From the NCBI RefSeq assembly GCF_900258035.1, contig NZ_OGTP01000001.1:744001-808000 (forward strand): DNA of 64,000 nt. Direction: 5' to 3'. Below are positions 52,234-60,804 of the stretch, one piece after another. The notes beneath the pieces were generated by a model. It worked only from the letters and a program-made list of their open reading frames with translations, ran no database searches and was not told the DNA's origin. Each line of letters opens with the position of its first letter. Positions within the stretch are counted from its first letter, which is position 1. The DNA comes from Caballeronia novacaledonica (GTDB lineage: Bacteria > Pseudomonadota > Gammaproteobacteria > Burkholderiales > Burkholderiaceae). A program made the translations under genes and the position numbers.

Positions 52234-53090
52234 CCGCCACTCACCTTCAGGAGCAGCAGATGAAACGAGACCTCGACCCGGCGCTCGGCGCTGCAGCCGA
52301 CGCCGGCGCCGGCGTGAACACGCCGATGGTGCGCTTTCGCAATGTCACCAAGCGCTATGGCGCGCTCACCGTGCTCGACGGCCTCGACCTCGATGTCGCG
52401 CCGAACGAAAAGGTGGCGATCATCGGGCCGAGCGGCTCGGGCAAGTCCACGCTCTTGCGCGTGCTGATGACGCTCGACCCGCTCACCGATGGCGTCATCG
52501 ACGTGGACGGTCAGCCGCTCACGCACGAAATGCGCGGCGGCAAGCCGGTGCCTGCATCGCCGCGACATATCCGTCACGTGCGCAGCAAGATCGGCATGGT
52601 GTTTCAGAGCTTCAATCTGTTTCCGCACATGACCGCGCTCGCGAACACCATCGAAGCGCCGATGAGCGTGCTCGGTTTATCGAAGAAGGAAGCGATCGAA
52701 CGCGCGCGCGAACTGCTTTCCATGGTCGGTCTTTCGGAGAAGTGCAATCACTATCCGTCGCAATTGTCGGGCGGGCAACAGCAGCGCGTCGCGATTGCGC
52801 GTGCGCTCGCGATGCGCCCGAAGATCATGCTCTTCGACGAGGTGACGTCCGCGCTCGATCCCGAGTTGTGCGGCGAAGTGCTCAACGTGATTCGCCGCCT
52901 CGGCGAAGAGCACAACCTGACGATGCTGATGGTCACGCATCAGATGGGCTTCGCAAAAGAGTTCGCGGATCGCGTGTGTTTCTTCTCGCAAGGCAAGATC
53001 ATCGAGCAGGCGCCGCCGCAGCAGTTCTTCTCCGCGCCGCAACATGAACGCACGCGGCAGTTCCTGCGCGCGGTGACCGAAGCGCTTTGA
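52230..53090 (+). CDS. ehuA: Ectoine ABC transporter ATPase EhuA
   Basis: 286 residues. Walker A GPSGSGKST, Q-loop MVFQSFNLFPHMTALANTIE, signature QLSGGQQQRVAIARALAMRP, Walker B IMLFDEVTSALDPEL and the switch His in MVTHQMGFA are all intact. It powers the EhuBCD importer. The first ATG overlaps the ehuD stop; a second ATG ten codons in has a better ribosome site (AGGAG) and may be the true start. About 30 N-terminal residues are not conserved in the family. Confidence 0.93.
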   Translation: MTATHLQEQQMKRDLDPALGAAADAGAGVNTPMVRFRNVTKRYGALTVLDGLDLDVAPNEKVAIIGPSGSGKSTLLRVLMTLDPLTDGVIDVDGQPLTHEMRGGKPVPASPRHIRHVRSKIGMVFQSFNLFPHMTALANTIEAPMSVLGLSKKEAIERARELLSMVGLSEKCNHYPSQLSGGQQQRVAIARALAMRPKIMLFDEVTSALDPELCGEVLNVIRRLGEEHNLTMLMVTHQMGFAKEFADRVCFFSQGKIIEQAPPQQFFSAPQHERTRQFLRAVTEAL

Positions 53091-53165
53091 TCAGGCGTTT
53101 TTTCGCGGTCCGATAATTGCTTCGCGCTCTTCGCATGGCCTGATGTTCAGCCACCGGAGAGTGCG

Positions 53166-54722
53166 ATGTCCCCCACCCTGCATAAAGTCGCGCGTTTTGC
53201 GGACCTTTCCGACGAGCGCGGCACGCGCGTATGCGTCAAAGGCGACGACGCGAAGGAAATCCCGATCCTGCTCGTGCGCGATGGCGACGACGTGCGCGCC
53301 TATACCGCCGAGTGTCCGCACGCGGGCGGCCCGCTCGACGAAGGCGCGATCTGCAACGGTCGTATCGTGTGCCCCTGGCACAAGGGCACATTCGAAGTGC
53401 GCGACGGCAGTCTCGTCGAACCGCCGCCGTTGAAAGCACTGACACGCTACGAAGCGACGATCACCGATGGTGACGTATACGTATCCGCGCAAGCCGTCGA
53501 AAGCGGCGAGGCGACGAAGAAGCAGACGAACGCGAGCCGGACCATGCTTATCGTCGGCGCGGGCGCGGCGGGCGCGGCTGCATGCTCCGCGTTGCGTGAA
53601 GCGGGCTTCGACGGACGCATCGTGCTCGCGGGCGAAGACGCGCACGAGCCCTACGATCGCACGTCGCTCAGCAAGTTCACGCTCGCAGGCGACATGCCGC
53701 CCGACGATGTTCCCCCGCTGCTCGACGATGATTTCTTCGCGAAGCACGACATCGAGCGTATCGAATCGCGGGCCGTTCATCTCGATCCGAATGAAAGGCG
53801 CGCCGAACTCGCGAACGGACAGAAGATCGATTACGACGCCGCGCTCGTGTGCACCGGCGGCATGCCGAAGCCGCTCGACATTCCCGGTGCGAATCTCAGG
53901 CATGTGCATGTGCTGCGCACGCGCGAAGACGCGCGCGCGATTCTGGCGTCGCTCGAAGGACGCAAGCGCGCGGTCATCGTCGGGGCGAGTTTCATCGGGC
54001 TCGAAGTGGCGTCCTGCTTGCGCAAGCAGAAGATCGACGTGACCGTTGTCGGGCCGGGCAAGGTGCCGTTCGCGAAGCAGTTCGGCGAGCGCATCGGCGA
54101 GATGTTCAGGATGCTGCACGAGAAGAACGGCGTGACGTTTCATATGAATGCGCACGTCAAGGCACTCGCGGGCGATGACGCCGTCAGCGAAGTGATCCTC
54201 GATACGGATCAGAAGATCGCGGCCGATATCGTGATCGCGGGCACGGGCGTCGAACCGGCGACGTCGTTTCTGTCGGGCATCGCGCTCGCGGACGATGGCG
54301 GCGTCAATGTCGATGCGAACATGCTCGCCGCATCCGCGCTTTACGCCGCCGGGGACATTGCACGCTTCCCTCCGTCTCGCCCGGATCAACGCGTTCGCAT
54401 CGAGCACTGGCGCGTCGCGCAGCAGCATGCGCGTGTCGCCGCGTTCAACATGGCGGGTGAAGCGCGTGAATATGTCGGCGTGCCCTACTTCTGGACCTAT
54501 CACTACGAGAAGACCTTCGACTATCTCGGGCATGTCGATCAGCCCGATAGCATCGAAATAGATGGCGATCTCGATGCGCAGCATTTCATCGCCTATCTGT
54601 TGAAGGATGGACGCGTGGGCGCGGTCGTCGCGTGCGAGCATGACGCAGCCGTATGCCGTCTCGCCGAAGCGATGCGCGAACCGTTGACGCTGGACGACGC
54701 GCGGCGCATCGCAAGCGCGTGA
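53166..54722 (+). CDS. Rieske-FAD oxidoreductase fusion (AIFM3/NirD-like)
   Basis: 518 residues. Residues about 1-110 are a Rieske [2Fe-2S] domain with ligands in AECPHAGGPLDEG (C50, H52) and RIVCPWHKGTFE (C69, H72). From about residue 125 a pyridine nucleotide-disulfide oxidoreductase domain follows (MLIVGAGAAGAAACSALREA, VIVGASFIGLEVASCLRKQK, LYAAGDIARFP). It transfers electrons from NAD(P)H through FAD to the cluster. It is 75 bases after ehuA on the same strand, so it might belong to the ectoine unit; its substrate is unknown. GGAGAGT precedes the ATG. Confidence 0.85.
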   Translation: MSPTLHKVARFADLSDERGTRVCVKGDDAKEIPILLVRDGDDVRAYTAECPHAGGPLDEGAICNGRIVCPWHKGTFEVRDGSLVEPPPLKALTRYEATITDGDVYVSAQAVESGEATKKQTNASRTMLIVGAGAAGAAACSALREAGFDGRIVLAGEDAHEPYDRTSLSKFTLAGDMPPDDVPPLLDDDFFAKHDIERIESRAVHLDPNERRAELANGQKIDYDAALVCTGGMPKPLDIPGANLRHVHVLRTREDARAILASLEGRKRAVIVGASFIGLEVASCLRKQKIDVTVVGPGKVPFAKQFGERIGEMFRMLHEKNGVTFHMNAHVKALAGDDAVSEVILDTDQKIAADIVIAGTGVEPATSFLSGIALADDGGVNVDANMLAASALYAAGDIARFPPSRPDQRVRIEHWRVAQQHARVAAFNMAGEAREYVGVPYFWTYHYEKTFDYLGHVDQPDSIEIDGDLDAQHFIAYLLKDGRVGAVVACEHDAAVCRLAEAMREPLTLDDARRIASA

Positions 54723-54758
54723 GCGCGCTTATGAAGCAATCGCGTTGAGGTAACGGCT

Positions 54759-55127
54759 ATGACAACATCGAAGAAACGAACCAGCGGCGGCAAGCGGCCC
54801 AGCACGCGCCAAAGGCACTCGCTCGCGAGCGCGCGCAAGAAGCCGGCGCACTCCCCGCATCGCTGGTCACATCATGTGATGGAAACGAGCGATGCCATGG
54901 ATATCCAGCGCGATATCTTCAAGACCGGCAATGCGCAGGAAATCGCCGATTCGCTCAAACGCTCGTCGACGCGAAGCGCGCGACGCAAAGGCTCGCCGTT
55001 TCAATCGGCCATGTCGATGCTCAACTTCTACATCAATCGCGCCGGACGCAATCTACCGAAGTCACGCAAAAGCACGCTCGAACGCGCGAAAAAACGCCTG
55101 CGCGAAGCATTCGGCCGCAAGCCCTGA
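54759..55127 (+). CDS. DUF3175 basic protein
   Basis: 122 residues, strongly basic. After a Ser/Arg/Lys-rich N-terminus comes PHRWSHHVMETSDAMDIQRD, IFKTGNAQEIADSLKRSSTR and SAMSMLNFYINRAGRNLPKS, the DUF3175 pattern. The function is unknown; the charge suggests nucleic acid contact, which is inference. GAGGTAACGGCT lies upstream of the ATG. A stem-loop follows the stop. Confidence 0.83.
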   Translation: MTTSKKRTSGGKRPSTRQRHSLASARKKPAHSPHRWSHHVMETSDAMDIQRDIFKTGNAQEIADSLKRSSTRSARRKGSPFQSAMSMLNFYINRAGRNLPKSRKSTLERAKKRLREAFGRKP

Positions 55128-55133
55128 ACAAGA

Positions 55134-55165
55134 GCGCGCGGCCTCGTCGGAACGAGACCGCGCGC
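55134..55165. terminator. Possible bidirectional terminator stem-loop
   Basis: GCGCGGCCTCGT and ACGAGACCGCGC pair around a short loop between two convergent genes. No T-run follows, so the call as terminator is tentative. Confidence 0.4.
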
Positions 55166-55193
55166 ATTGCTTCCTGCCACTCATCCAGAACGA

Positions 55194-55376
55194 TCAGGGT
55201 TGACGCTGGCCGCCTTTGTGCTGCGGCAACGGCTGGTTCTGCTGCTTCTGACCCGACTGCTGGTCTTGTTGCGGCTGCCCCGGTGACCGCTCTTGCTGGC
55301 CGTGTTGCCGTTGTGACGGATTCGATTGATTCGGCGTCGATGGCTGATTGCCCATTTGCTTTTGATTTCCGCTCAT
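55194..55376 (-). CDS. Gln/Pro-rich small protein, 60 residues
   Basis: MSGNQKQMGNQPSTPNQSNP, then a tail dominated by Gln, Pro, Asn, Ser and Lys with the repeat-like QQDQQSGQKQQNQP. It is predicted unstructured. A perfect ribosome site AGGAGG lies five bases before the ATG, and the low-complexity protein is not a shadow of another gene. No family recognised; similar Gln-rich stress-associated peptides exist in these bacteria. Confidence 0.6.
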   Translation of the reverse strand: MSGNQKQMGNQPSTPNQSNPSQRQHGQQERSPGQPQQDQQSGQKQQNQPLPQHKGGQRQP

Positions 55377-55612
55377 GAAGTCCTCCTGGCTATGTCATCG
55401 CTCGGACACGCGTGATGACGTTGCAGTGGTGAAAGCCGCGGCTCGCGCCGCATCGTTTTACGAGCATCACGCGTACCAGAAGGTCCATCCGCATTCCTGC
55501 GTCCAGTGCGAAGCCCATGAACGCCGCATGCGTGGAAAAACTGCCAGCCGCGTGCAAGCCTTGCAAGGAACGCCGCTTGCTCCGTCTAGCGAGACAACCC
55601 AAGGAGACGGCA

Positions 55613-55780
55613 ATGGCTCAGGAACCCCCTCTCAATCCCGGCGATGAAGCCGAGCCCGGCGCAACAGGCACGGGCGAAGATCTTTGTCCGGATTGCAACG
55701 GCTCGGGCAAGCGCGATGGCGCCGAGTGCAAGACATGCGGCGGTACAGGCAAGGTGACGCAAGGCATCGGCGGCGGCTGA
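55613..55780 (+). CDS. Mini zinc-finger protein, DnaJ-like CxxCxGxG motifs
   Basis: 55 residues. After an acidic N-terminus ([20 protein letters not shown]) come two CxxCxGxG units, [20 protein letters not shown] followed by GTGKVTQ, the zinc-binding pattern of the DnaJ cysteine-rich domain without any J domain. It is expected to bind one zinc ion. AAGGAGA lies eight bases upstream. The sugar dehydrogenase gene follows after 32 bases, so the two may share a transcript. Confidence 0.75.
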   Translation: MAQEPPLNPGDEAEPGATGTGEDLCPDCNGSGKRDGAECKTCGGTGKVTQGIGGG

Positions 55781-55812
55781 ATTTCAACGCCGGAATCGTC
55801 AGGAGGACAGAT

Positions 55813-57132
55813 TTGAAAACGCAGACGAAGCAACTCACGCGAGCAATGGCGATAGCCCTGATGCTCGCGAGCGGCGCGGCCGCCGCCGACGATTACGCGC
55901 AAGGCTTCGGCCCGAATCCCACGCTGCCCGCGCCGCACAAAGCGCTGATGCCCACGGTCAACATCGCGCCGGCCAAGCCGTGGACGCAAGGACAGAAGCC
56001 GACCGCAGCGCCGGGCTTCGACGTGACCGCGTTCGGTGCGGGGCTCGATCATCCGCGCTGGGTCGCGACGCTGCCCAATGGCGATGTGCTCGTCGCGGAA
56101 AGCAATGGGCCCGCGAAGCACGATGAAAACGCCGGCATCAAGGGCTTCGTGATGAAGAAGGTCCAGAAGCGCGCGGGCGCCGCCGTGGAAAGCCCGGACC
56201 GCATCATGCTGCTGCGCGATGCCGACGGCGATGGCGTCGCCGAAACGCGCACCGTATTCATCGACAAGCTACATTCTCCGTTCGGCATGGCGCTCGTCGG
56301 CGATGAACTCTACGTGGCGGATACCGACGCAATCCTGCGCTTCAAGTACGAGACCGGCGCGACGCAAATCACGACGCCCGGCGAGAAGTTCATGGACCTG
56401 CCCGCTGGCGACATCAATCACCACTGGACCAAGAACATCATCGCGAGCCGCGACGGCAAGAAGCTCTATGTGACGATCGGGTCGAACAGCAACGCGGCGG
56501 AAAATGGCATCGACGCCGAGAAGGACCGCGCGGCGATCATGGAAGTGGATATCGAATCGAAGCAGGCGCGCCTGTTCGCAACGGGTCTGCGCAACCCGAA
56601 CGGCATGTCGTGGCAACCGCAAAGCGGCGCGCTCTGGACCGTGGTGAACGAGCGCGACGAGCTCGGCGACGAACTCGTACCCGACTATCTGACATCCGTA
56701 AAAGATGGCGCGTTTTACGGATGGCCGTATAGCTATTACGGCCAGCACGTCGATGATCGCGTGAAGCCGCAGCGCGCGGATCTCGTGCAATCGGCGATCT
56801 TGCCCGACTATGCGATCGGTGCGCACACCGCTTCGCTCGGGCTCGCGTTCTACGACGGCAAGGCGTTTGCCGAGCGCTATCGCAACGGCGCGTTCATCGG
56901 TCAGCATGGCTCGTGGAATCGCAAGCCGAGGAGCGGCTACAAAGTCATCTTCGTGCCGTTCGACAACGGCAAGCCTTCGGGTCCGCCGGAAGATATCCTG
57001 ACGGGCTTCGTCTCGTCGGACGGTCATGCGCTCGGGCGGCCTGTCGGCGTCGCGGTGGATGGCAAAGGCGCGTTGCTCGTCGCCGATGACGTCGGCAACA
57101 CGGTATGGCGGGTCGCGCCCGCCTCGAAGTGA
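55813..57132 (+). CDS. PQQ-type sugar (L-sorbosone) dehydrogenase family protein
   Basis: 439 residues from a TTG start with AGGAGG seven bases upstream. A signal peptide ([20 protein letters not shown], cleavage near AAA-DDYA) sends it to the periplasm. The beta-propeller shows [60 protein letters not shown] and [20 protein letters not shown], as in L-sorbosone and soluble aldose dehydrogenases. Members are commonly labelled PQQ-dependent. The isolated pqqA is 16 kb away. Substrate unknown. Confidence 0.85.
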   Translation: MKTQTKQLTRAMAIALMLASGAAAADDYAQGFGPNPTLPAPHKALMPTVNIAPAKPWTQGQKPTAAPGFDVTAFGAGLDHPRWVATLPNGDVLVAESNGPAKHDENAGIKGFVMKKVQKRAGAAVESPDRIMLLRDADGDGVAETRTVFIDKLHSPFGMALVGDELYVADTDAILRFKYETGATQITTPGEKFMDLPAGDINHHWTKNIIASRDGKKLYVTIGSNSNAAENGIDAEKDRAAIMEVDIESKQARLFATGLRNPNGMSWQPQSGALWTVVNERDELGDELVPDYLTSVKDGAFYGWPYSYYGQHVDDRVKPQRADLVQSAILPDYAIGAHTASLGLAFYDGKAFAERYRNGAFIGQHGSWNRKPRSGYKVIFVPFDNGKPSGPPEDILTGFVSSDGHALGRPVGVAVDGKGALLVADDVGNTVWRVAPASK

Positions 57133-57606
57133 ATGGCCGCGAAGAAGCCGAATCGCGGCGCGAAAAGCCTGTTCGCGCTCGCGGAACGGCAGATCGTCGG
57201 GCTCTACGATGCGGGCGTGATGTCGCCCGCCGTGCTGCATCATGTCGTCGCGGCTTATGCGGAGAGCGGCATCGACTGGAACGAAGAAAGCACGCTGCGA
57301 ACCGTGGATGGCCATTCGGTGCATGAAGCCGTCGTGCTCGTGATGATGCCGGGGCGCGCATTGAAGAACGCGCGGAAGGACTTCATGTCGGTCGTCGCGC
57401 ATCTCGCGGGCGGCGAATCTTCATCAGAAGATGACGAACCCGCGGAGCAAGAGGACGAAGACCTGCTGAGTCAACTGGGCGGCAATACGCCGTCGCGTTC
57501 GAATACGCGGGCGGCGAAAAAGAGCACGCAAGCGGACGAGCCGAAGCGCGCGGCTTTCAATCCGCTCGTCGGCGCGCGTGCCGTTCCGGGGCGCGACAAG
57601 CGTTGA
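57133..57606 (+). CDS. Hypothetical protein, 157 residues
   Basis: The ATG directly follows the stop of the sugar dehydrogenase, so it is translationally coupled to it. The first 90 residues look folded (LFALAERQIVGLYDAGVMSP, AVLHHVVAAYAESGIDWNEE, HEAVVLVMMPGRALKNARKD). The rest is low-complexity: an acidic stretch (SSSEDDEPAEQEDED) then a basic end. No signal peptide or membrane segment. I do not recognise the family. The gene converges on the histidine kinase gene. Confidence 0.65.
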   Translation: MAAKKPNRGAKSLFALAERQIVGLYDAGVMSPAVLHHVVAAYAESGIDWNEESTLRTVDGHSVHEAVVLVMMPGRALKNARKDFMSVVAHLAGGESSSEDDEPAEQEDEDLLSQLGGNTPSRSNTRAAKKSTQADEPKRAAFNPLVGARAVPGRDKR

Positions 57607-57612
57607 GCGCGA

Positions 57613-59808
57613 TCAATGCGGCACGCCCGGCGCGATCAGGTCGAGCAGATCGTCCATGTCGAAAGGCTTTGCGAGTATCGGCACGCCGAGATGCTTCGCG
57701 CGCTCCAATTCGTCGGCGTAACCCGTCATCAGCACGAGCTTTTGCGAAGGAAGCCGCGTGATGATCTGCTCGGCCAGATCGATCCCGTTCATGCGGCCGG
57801 GCATCTGCACGTCCGACAGCACGAGATCGAAGCCATAGCCTTCGCCCAGCAGCGCGAACGCGGCATCGGCGCTCTCCTCGTGATGCACCGTGCAGCCGAG
57901 CACTTCGAGCACCGCCGTCACGCCCGCCGCGACATCCGCGTTGTCCTCCACCAGCAGCACCGACGTGCCACGCAGCGGGCGCTCCTCGTCGTCGGTCACG
58001 GGCACGATCGGCGATGTCGCGACATCCGGCGGCACGTACGCTTTCGACATCTCCGGCGCCGGTCCATGATGACGCGGCAAATAGAGCCTCACCGTCGTAC
58101 CCGCACCCGTCACGCTCGTGATGCGCGCAGTGCCGCCCGCCTGCTCGCAGGCGGCAAGCACCTGCGTGAGGCCGAGCCCGGTGCCCGCGCCGCGCTGCTT
58201 CGTCGTGAAAAGCGGCTCGAAGGCGCGCCGCTGAACCTGCTCGGTCATGCCTTCGCCGTTGTCGGTGATCGAGACGAGCACGTATTCGCCGTCGGGGATA
58301 TCCGTCTCCGCGCCGCGCACGCGCGCATTCTGGCAGCGGATCAGCACGCGCCCGCCGTGCGGCATCGCATCGTTCGCATTCACCGCGACATTCACGAGCG
58401 CAAGCTCCAGCTCGACCGGATCGGCCATCACCTTCCAGAGATCGGGCGACAGCTCCAGCGTCACCATGACCGCCGGATGCACCGATTTCTTCACGAGATC
58501 GAGCACGCTTCTCAGCCAGCCGGCCGGATCGATCAGTTCCTGCCTGAGCGGCTGCTTGCGCGCGACGCTCATGAGCCGCCGCGCGAGCGATTCCGCGCCC
58601 GCCGTGGCGCGCTCCACCGCGAGCACTTCGCTTTCGACGTCGTTGAAGCGCTTGCGCCGCGCAAGCTCCATGTTCGACCCGACCACCATCAGCAGATTGT
58701 TGAAGTCGTGCGCGACGTTCGCGACGAGATTGCCGAGCGCGCCCATGCGCCGCAATTGACGGCTCGACGCTTCGATCGAAAGCCGCGTCGCGACTTCGGC
58801 CTGCCAGCGTTCCCATGCGGCCTGTTCGGCGTCGAGCCGGCGAATCGAAAACGCGATCAGGAGCCACACCGCGATGCACGGCGCCAACGCGATCGCCGCG
58901 ACGAGCGCGAGATTGTCGCGCCAGCGCTTCTCGACGATGGAGGTCGCGTAGCCCGTCGATACATACAGCGGATAGTCGCCCACGCGACGGAACGCAAGCA
59001 GCCGCTCGACGTGATCGACGCTCGAACGCATGCGCATGCTGCCGTACAGTTCGTTGTTGCGAAAAGCGCTGGTGAATGGCGTATTCGTTGCAGGCTGCGC
59101 GCTGTCCGCGCGCTCCGGAAAACGCGCGACGATATTGCCGTCGCGCCGATACAGCCCGATGACGAGCGCGCGATCGCCCGCCGCGAGTTCGCGATAGAAG
59201 TCCGTGAAGTAGTCGCGCTTCAACGCGATCGACACGACGCCGAGAAACTGCCCGCTGCGGCCGATGCGGCCCATGGTCGTCGTGAACACATCGGAACGCG
59301 CGACCTTGCCGCGCAACGGCAACGAAAAATAGGTGACGGGCGCGACGGCGCGCGCGGACTGAAAGTCGTCGCGCTCCGCAATCGACACGGCGGGCGCCGG
59401 ATACCAGCGGCTGTTCGCGAGCAGCGCGCCTTTTTCGCCGAACACGGAAATCGCGGCGATCTGCGCGAGCGTGCCGCTCATGTCGTCGAGCGTGCGGTGC
59501 AGTCCTTCCTCGCGGCTTTTGATGGACGCATCGTCGCTATCGCCGAGCAGATCGACGACGCGCGTTTCCAGTTGCTGATTCAGGTCCATCACCTTCAGCG
59601 CGTGCTCGTCGGCGACGCGCGAAAGACGTTCGGTCAGTTCGCGTGCGTCCGCGAAGCGGCGCTGATGATCGTAATAGCCGTAAATGCCCAGGCACGCGAG
59701 CGGAATCACGATCGATGCGCCGAGCACGAGCAGCAGCATCTTTCGCATCGACGCGAAATTGCGCACAGGCAGCGGCAGATCGAATGTCGCGGTCTCTGTG
59801 GAGTCCAA
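57613..59808 (-). CDS. Hybrid sensor histidine kinase with Cache domain and receiver
   Basis: 731 residues from a TTG start with GGAGG upstream. An N-terminal helix (MLLLVLGASIVIPLACLGIY) and a second near residue 300 (ALVAAIALAPCIAVWLLIAF) enclose a periplasmic Cache-like domain (SVFGEKGALLANSRWYPAPA). The kinase core has the H-box NVAHDFNNLLMVVGSN, the N-box NVAVNANDAMPHGG, and G-boxes TDNGEGMTEQ and AGTGLGLTQV. A C-terminal receiver domain has VLLVEDNADVAAG and the phospho-Asp in LVLSDVQMPGRMNG. No partner regulator is adjacent. The signal is unknown. Confidence 0.92.
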   Translation of the reverse strand: MDSTETATFDLPLPVRNFASMRKMLLLVLGASIVIPLACLGIYGYYDHQRRFADARELTERLSRVADEHALKVMDLNQQLETRVVDLLGDSDDASIKSREEGLHRTLDDMSGTLAQIAAISVFGEKGALLANSRWYPAPAVSIAERDDFQSARAVAPVTYFSLPLRGKVARSDVFTTTMGRIGRSGQFLGVVSIALKRDYFTDFYRELAAGDRALVIGLYRRDGNIVARFPERADSAQPATNTPFTSAFRNNELYGSMRMRSSVDHVERLLAFRRVGDYPLYVSTGYATSIVEKRWRDNLALVAAIALAPCIAVWLLIAFSIRRLDAEQAAWERWQAEVATRLSIEASSRQLRRMGALGNLVANVAHDFNNLLMVVGSNMELARRKRFNDVESEVLAVERATAGAESLARRLMSVARKQPLRQELIDPAGWLRSVLDLVKKSVHPAVMVTLELSPDLWKVMADPVELELALVNVAVNANDAMPHGGRVLIRCQNARVRGAETDIPDGEYVLVSITDNGEGMTEQVQRRAFEPLFTTKQRGAGTGLGLTQVLAACEQAGGTARITSVTGAGTTVRLYLPRHHGPAPEMSKAYVPPDVATSPIVPVTDDEERPLRGTSVLLVEDNADVAAGVTAVLEVLGCTVHHEESADAAFALLGEGYGFDLVLSDVQMPGRMNGIDLAEQIITRLPSQKLVLMTGYADELERAKHLGVPILAKPFDMDDLLDLIAPGVPH

Positions 59809-59888
59809 GCGGTGCGCCTCCGAGGAAATCGACCGGCATATCGTACCCGGCGCGCGATGGAAGCGGTATGAAGAATAAAGGTCGCCGT

Positions 59889-60746
59889 TCAGCGAAGCGC
59901 GTGGCTGCGCCAGTCGTCATGGGGCGTGATCGGCAAGACGCGCTTGTGGTGCGTGGCCTCGTGGAAGCGGTAGACGGTGGCGTAGACGTGATCGGAAACC
60001 TGCTTGCCCTCGAGAAAATCGTCGATGTCCTCGTAGCTGATGCCGTAGCTGTCTTCGTCGGGCTTCATCGGCGTGAGCGTTTCGAGGTCGGCGGTCGGCA
60101 CCTTTCTGGAGACGTCGATGCCCGCGCCGAGCGCTTCCGCGAGCGCGCGCACGCGGCGCTTGTTCAGGCCATAAAGCGGCAGCACGTCCGCGCCGCCGTC
60201 GCCGAACTTGGTGAAGAAGCCCATCAGCGATTCGGCCGCGTGGTCCGTGCCGATCACCACGCCCGCGTGCGCGGCGGCCACCGCGTATTGCGCGATCATC
60301 CGCTGGCGCGCCTTGATGTTGCCGAGCACGAAGTCCTCGTGCCGCACGTCGCGATACAGCAGTCCCGACGACGCGAGCGATTCGCGCATCGCGTCGGCGG
60401 CGGGTTTCACGTTGACGGTAAGCGTTTCGTCGGGCCGGACGAACGCGAGCGCGCGCTTTGCATCGGCTTCGTCGCGCTGCTCGCCGTAAGGAAGACGCAT
60501 CGCGATGAAGCGCGCATCGACGTGACGCGCCCGCAGGCGCTCGACCGCGAGTTGCGCGAGACGTCCCGCCGTCGACGAATCCACGCCGCCGCTGATGCCG
60601 AGCACGTAAGTCTTGAGCCTCTGCGCTTCGAGATAATCGGCGAGAAATGCGATGCGGCGTTCGCGTTCGGCGTCGAGATCGAAGACCGGCGCGACCTTCA
60701 ATTCCTCGATGATGCGGTGCTGACGCAAGGCGTGATCGTTCGACAT
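59889..60746 (-). CDS. nadE: Ammonia-dependent NAD+ synthetase
   Basis: 285 residues. The pyrophosphate-binding loop is VLGISGGVDSSTAGRLAQLA at about residues 48-67, with SLMGFFTKFGDGGADVLPLY and EDSYGISYEDIDDFLEGK later on, all typical of single-domain NadE. It forms NAD+ from deamido-NAD+, ammonia and ATP. It lacks a glutaminase domain, so ammonia comes from solution. The ammonium transporter gene lies immediately upstream on the same strand, 58 bases away, which suggests a functional link through ammonia supply. Confidence 0.92.
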   Translation of the reverse strand: MSNDHALRQHRIIEELKVAPVFDLDAERERRIAFLADYLEAQRLKTYVLGISGGVDSSTAGRLAQLAVERLRARHVDARFIAMRLPYGEQRDEADAKRALAFVRPDETLTVNVKPAADAMRESLASSGLLYRDVRHEDFVLGNIKARQRMIAQYAVAAAHAGVVIGTDHAAESLMGFFTKFGDGGADVLPLYGLNKRRVRALAEALGAGIDVSRKVPTADLETLTPMKPDEDSYGISYEDIDDFLEGKQVSDHVYATVYRFHEATHHKRVLPITPHDDWRSHALR

Positions 60747-60804
60747 CGTGGGCTCGCTCGGCTGATGAACTTCGTCACGCTACAGCAAAGCGCGAATCTT
60801 CGCG

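Noticed and set aside
57616..59871. 751-codon open frame opposite the hybrid histidine kinase
   Set aside because: Antisense shadow; composition typical of reversed GC-rich coding DNA.
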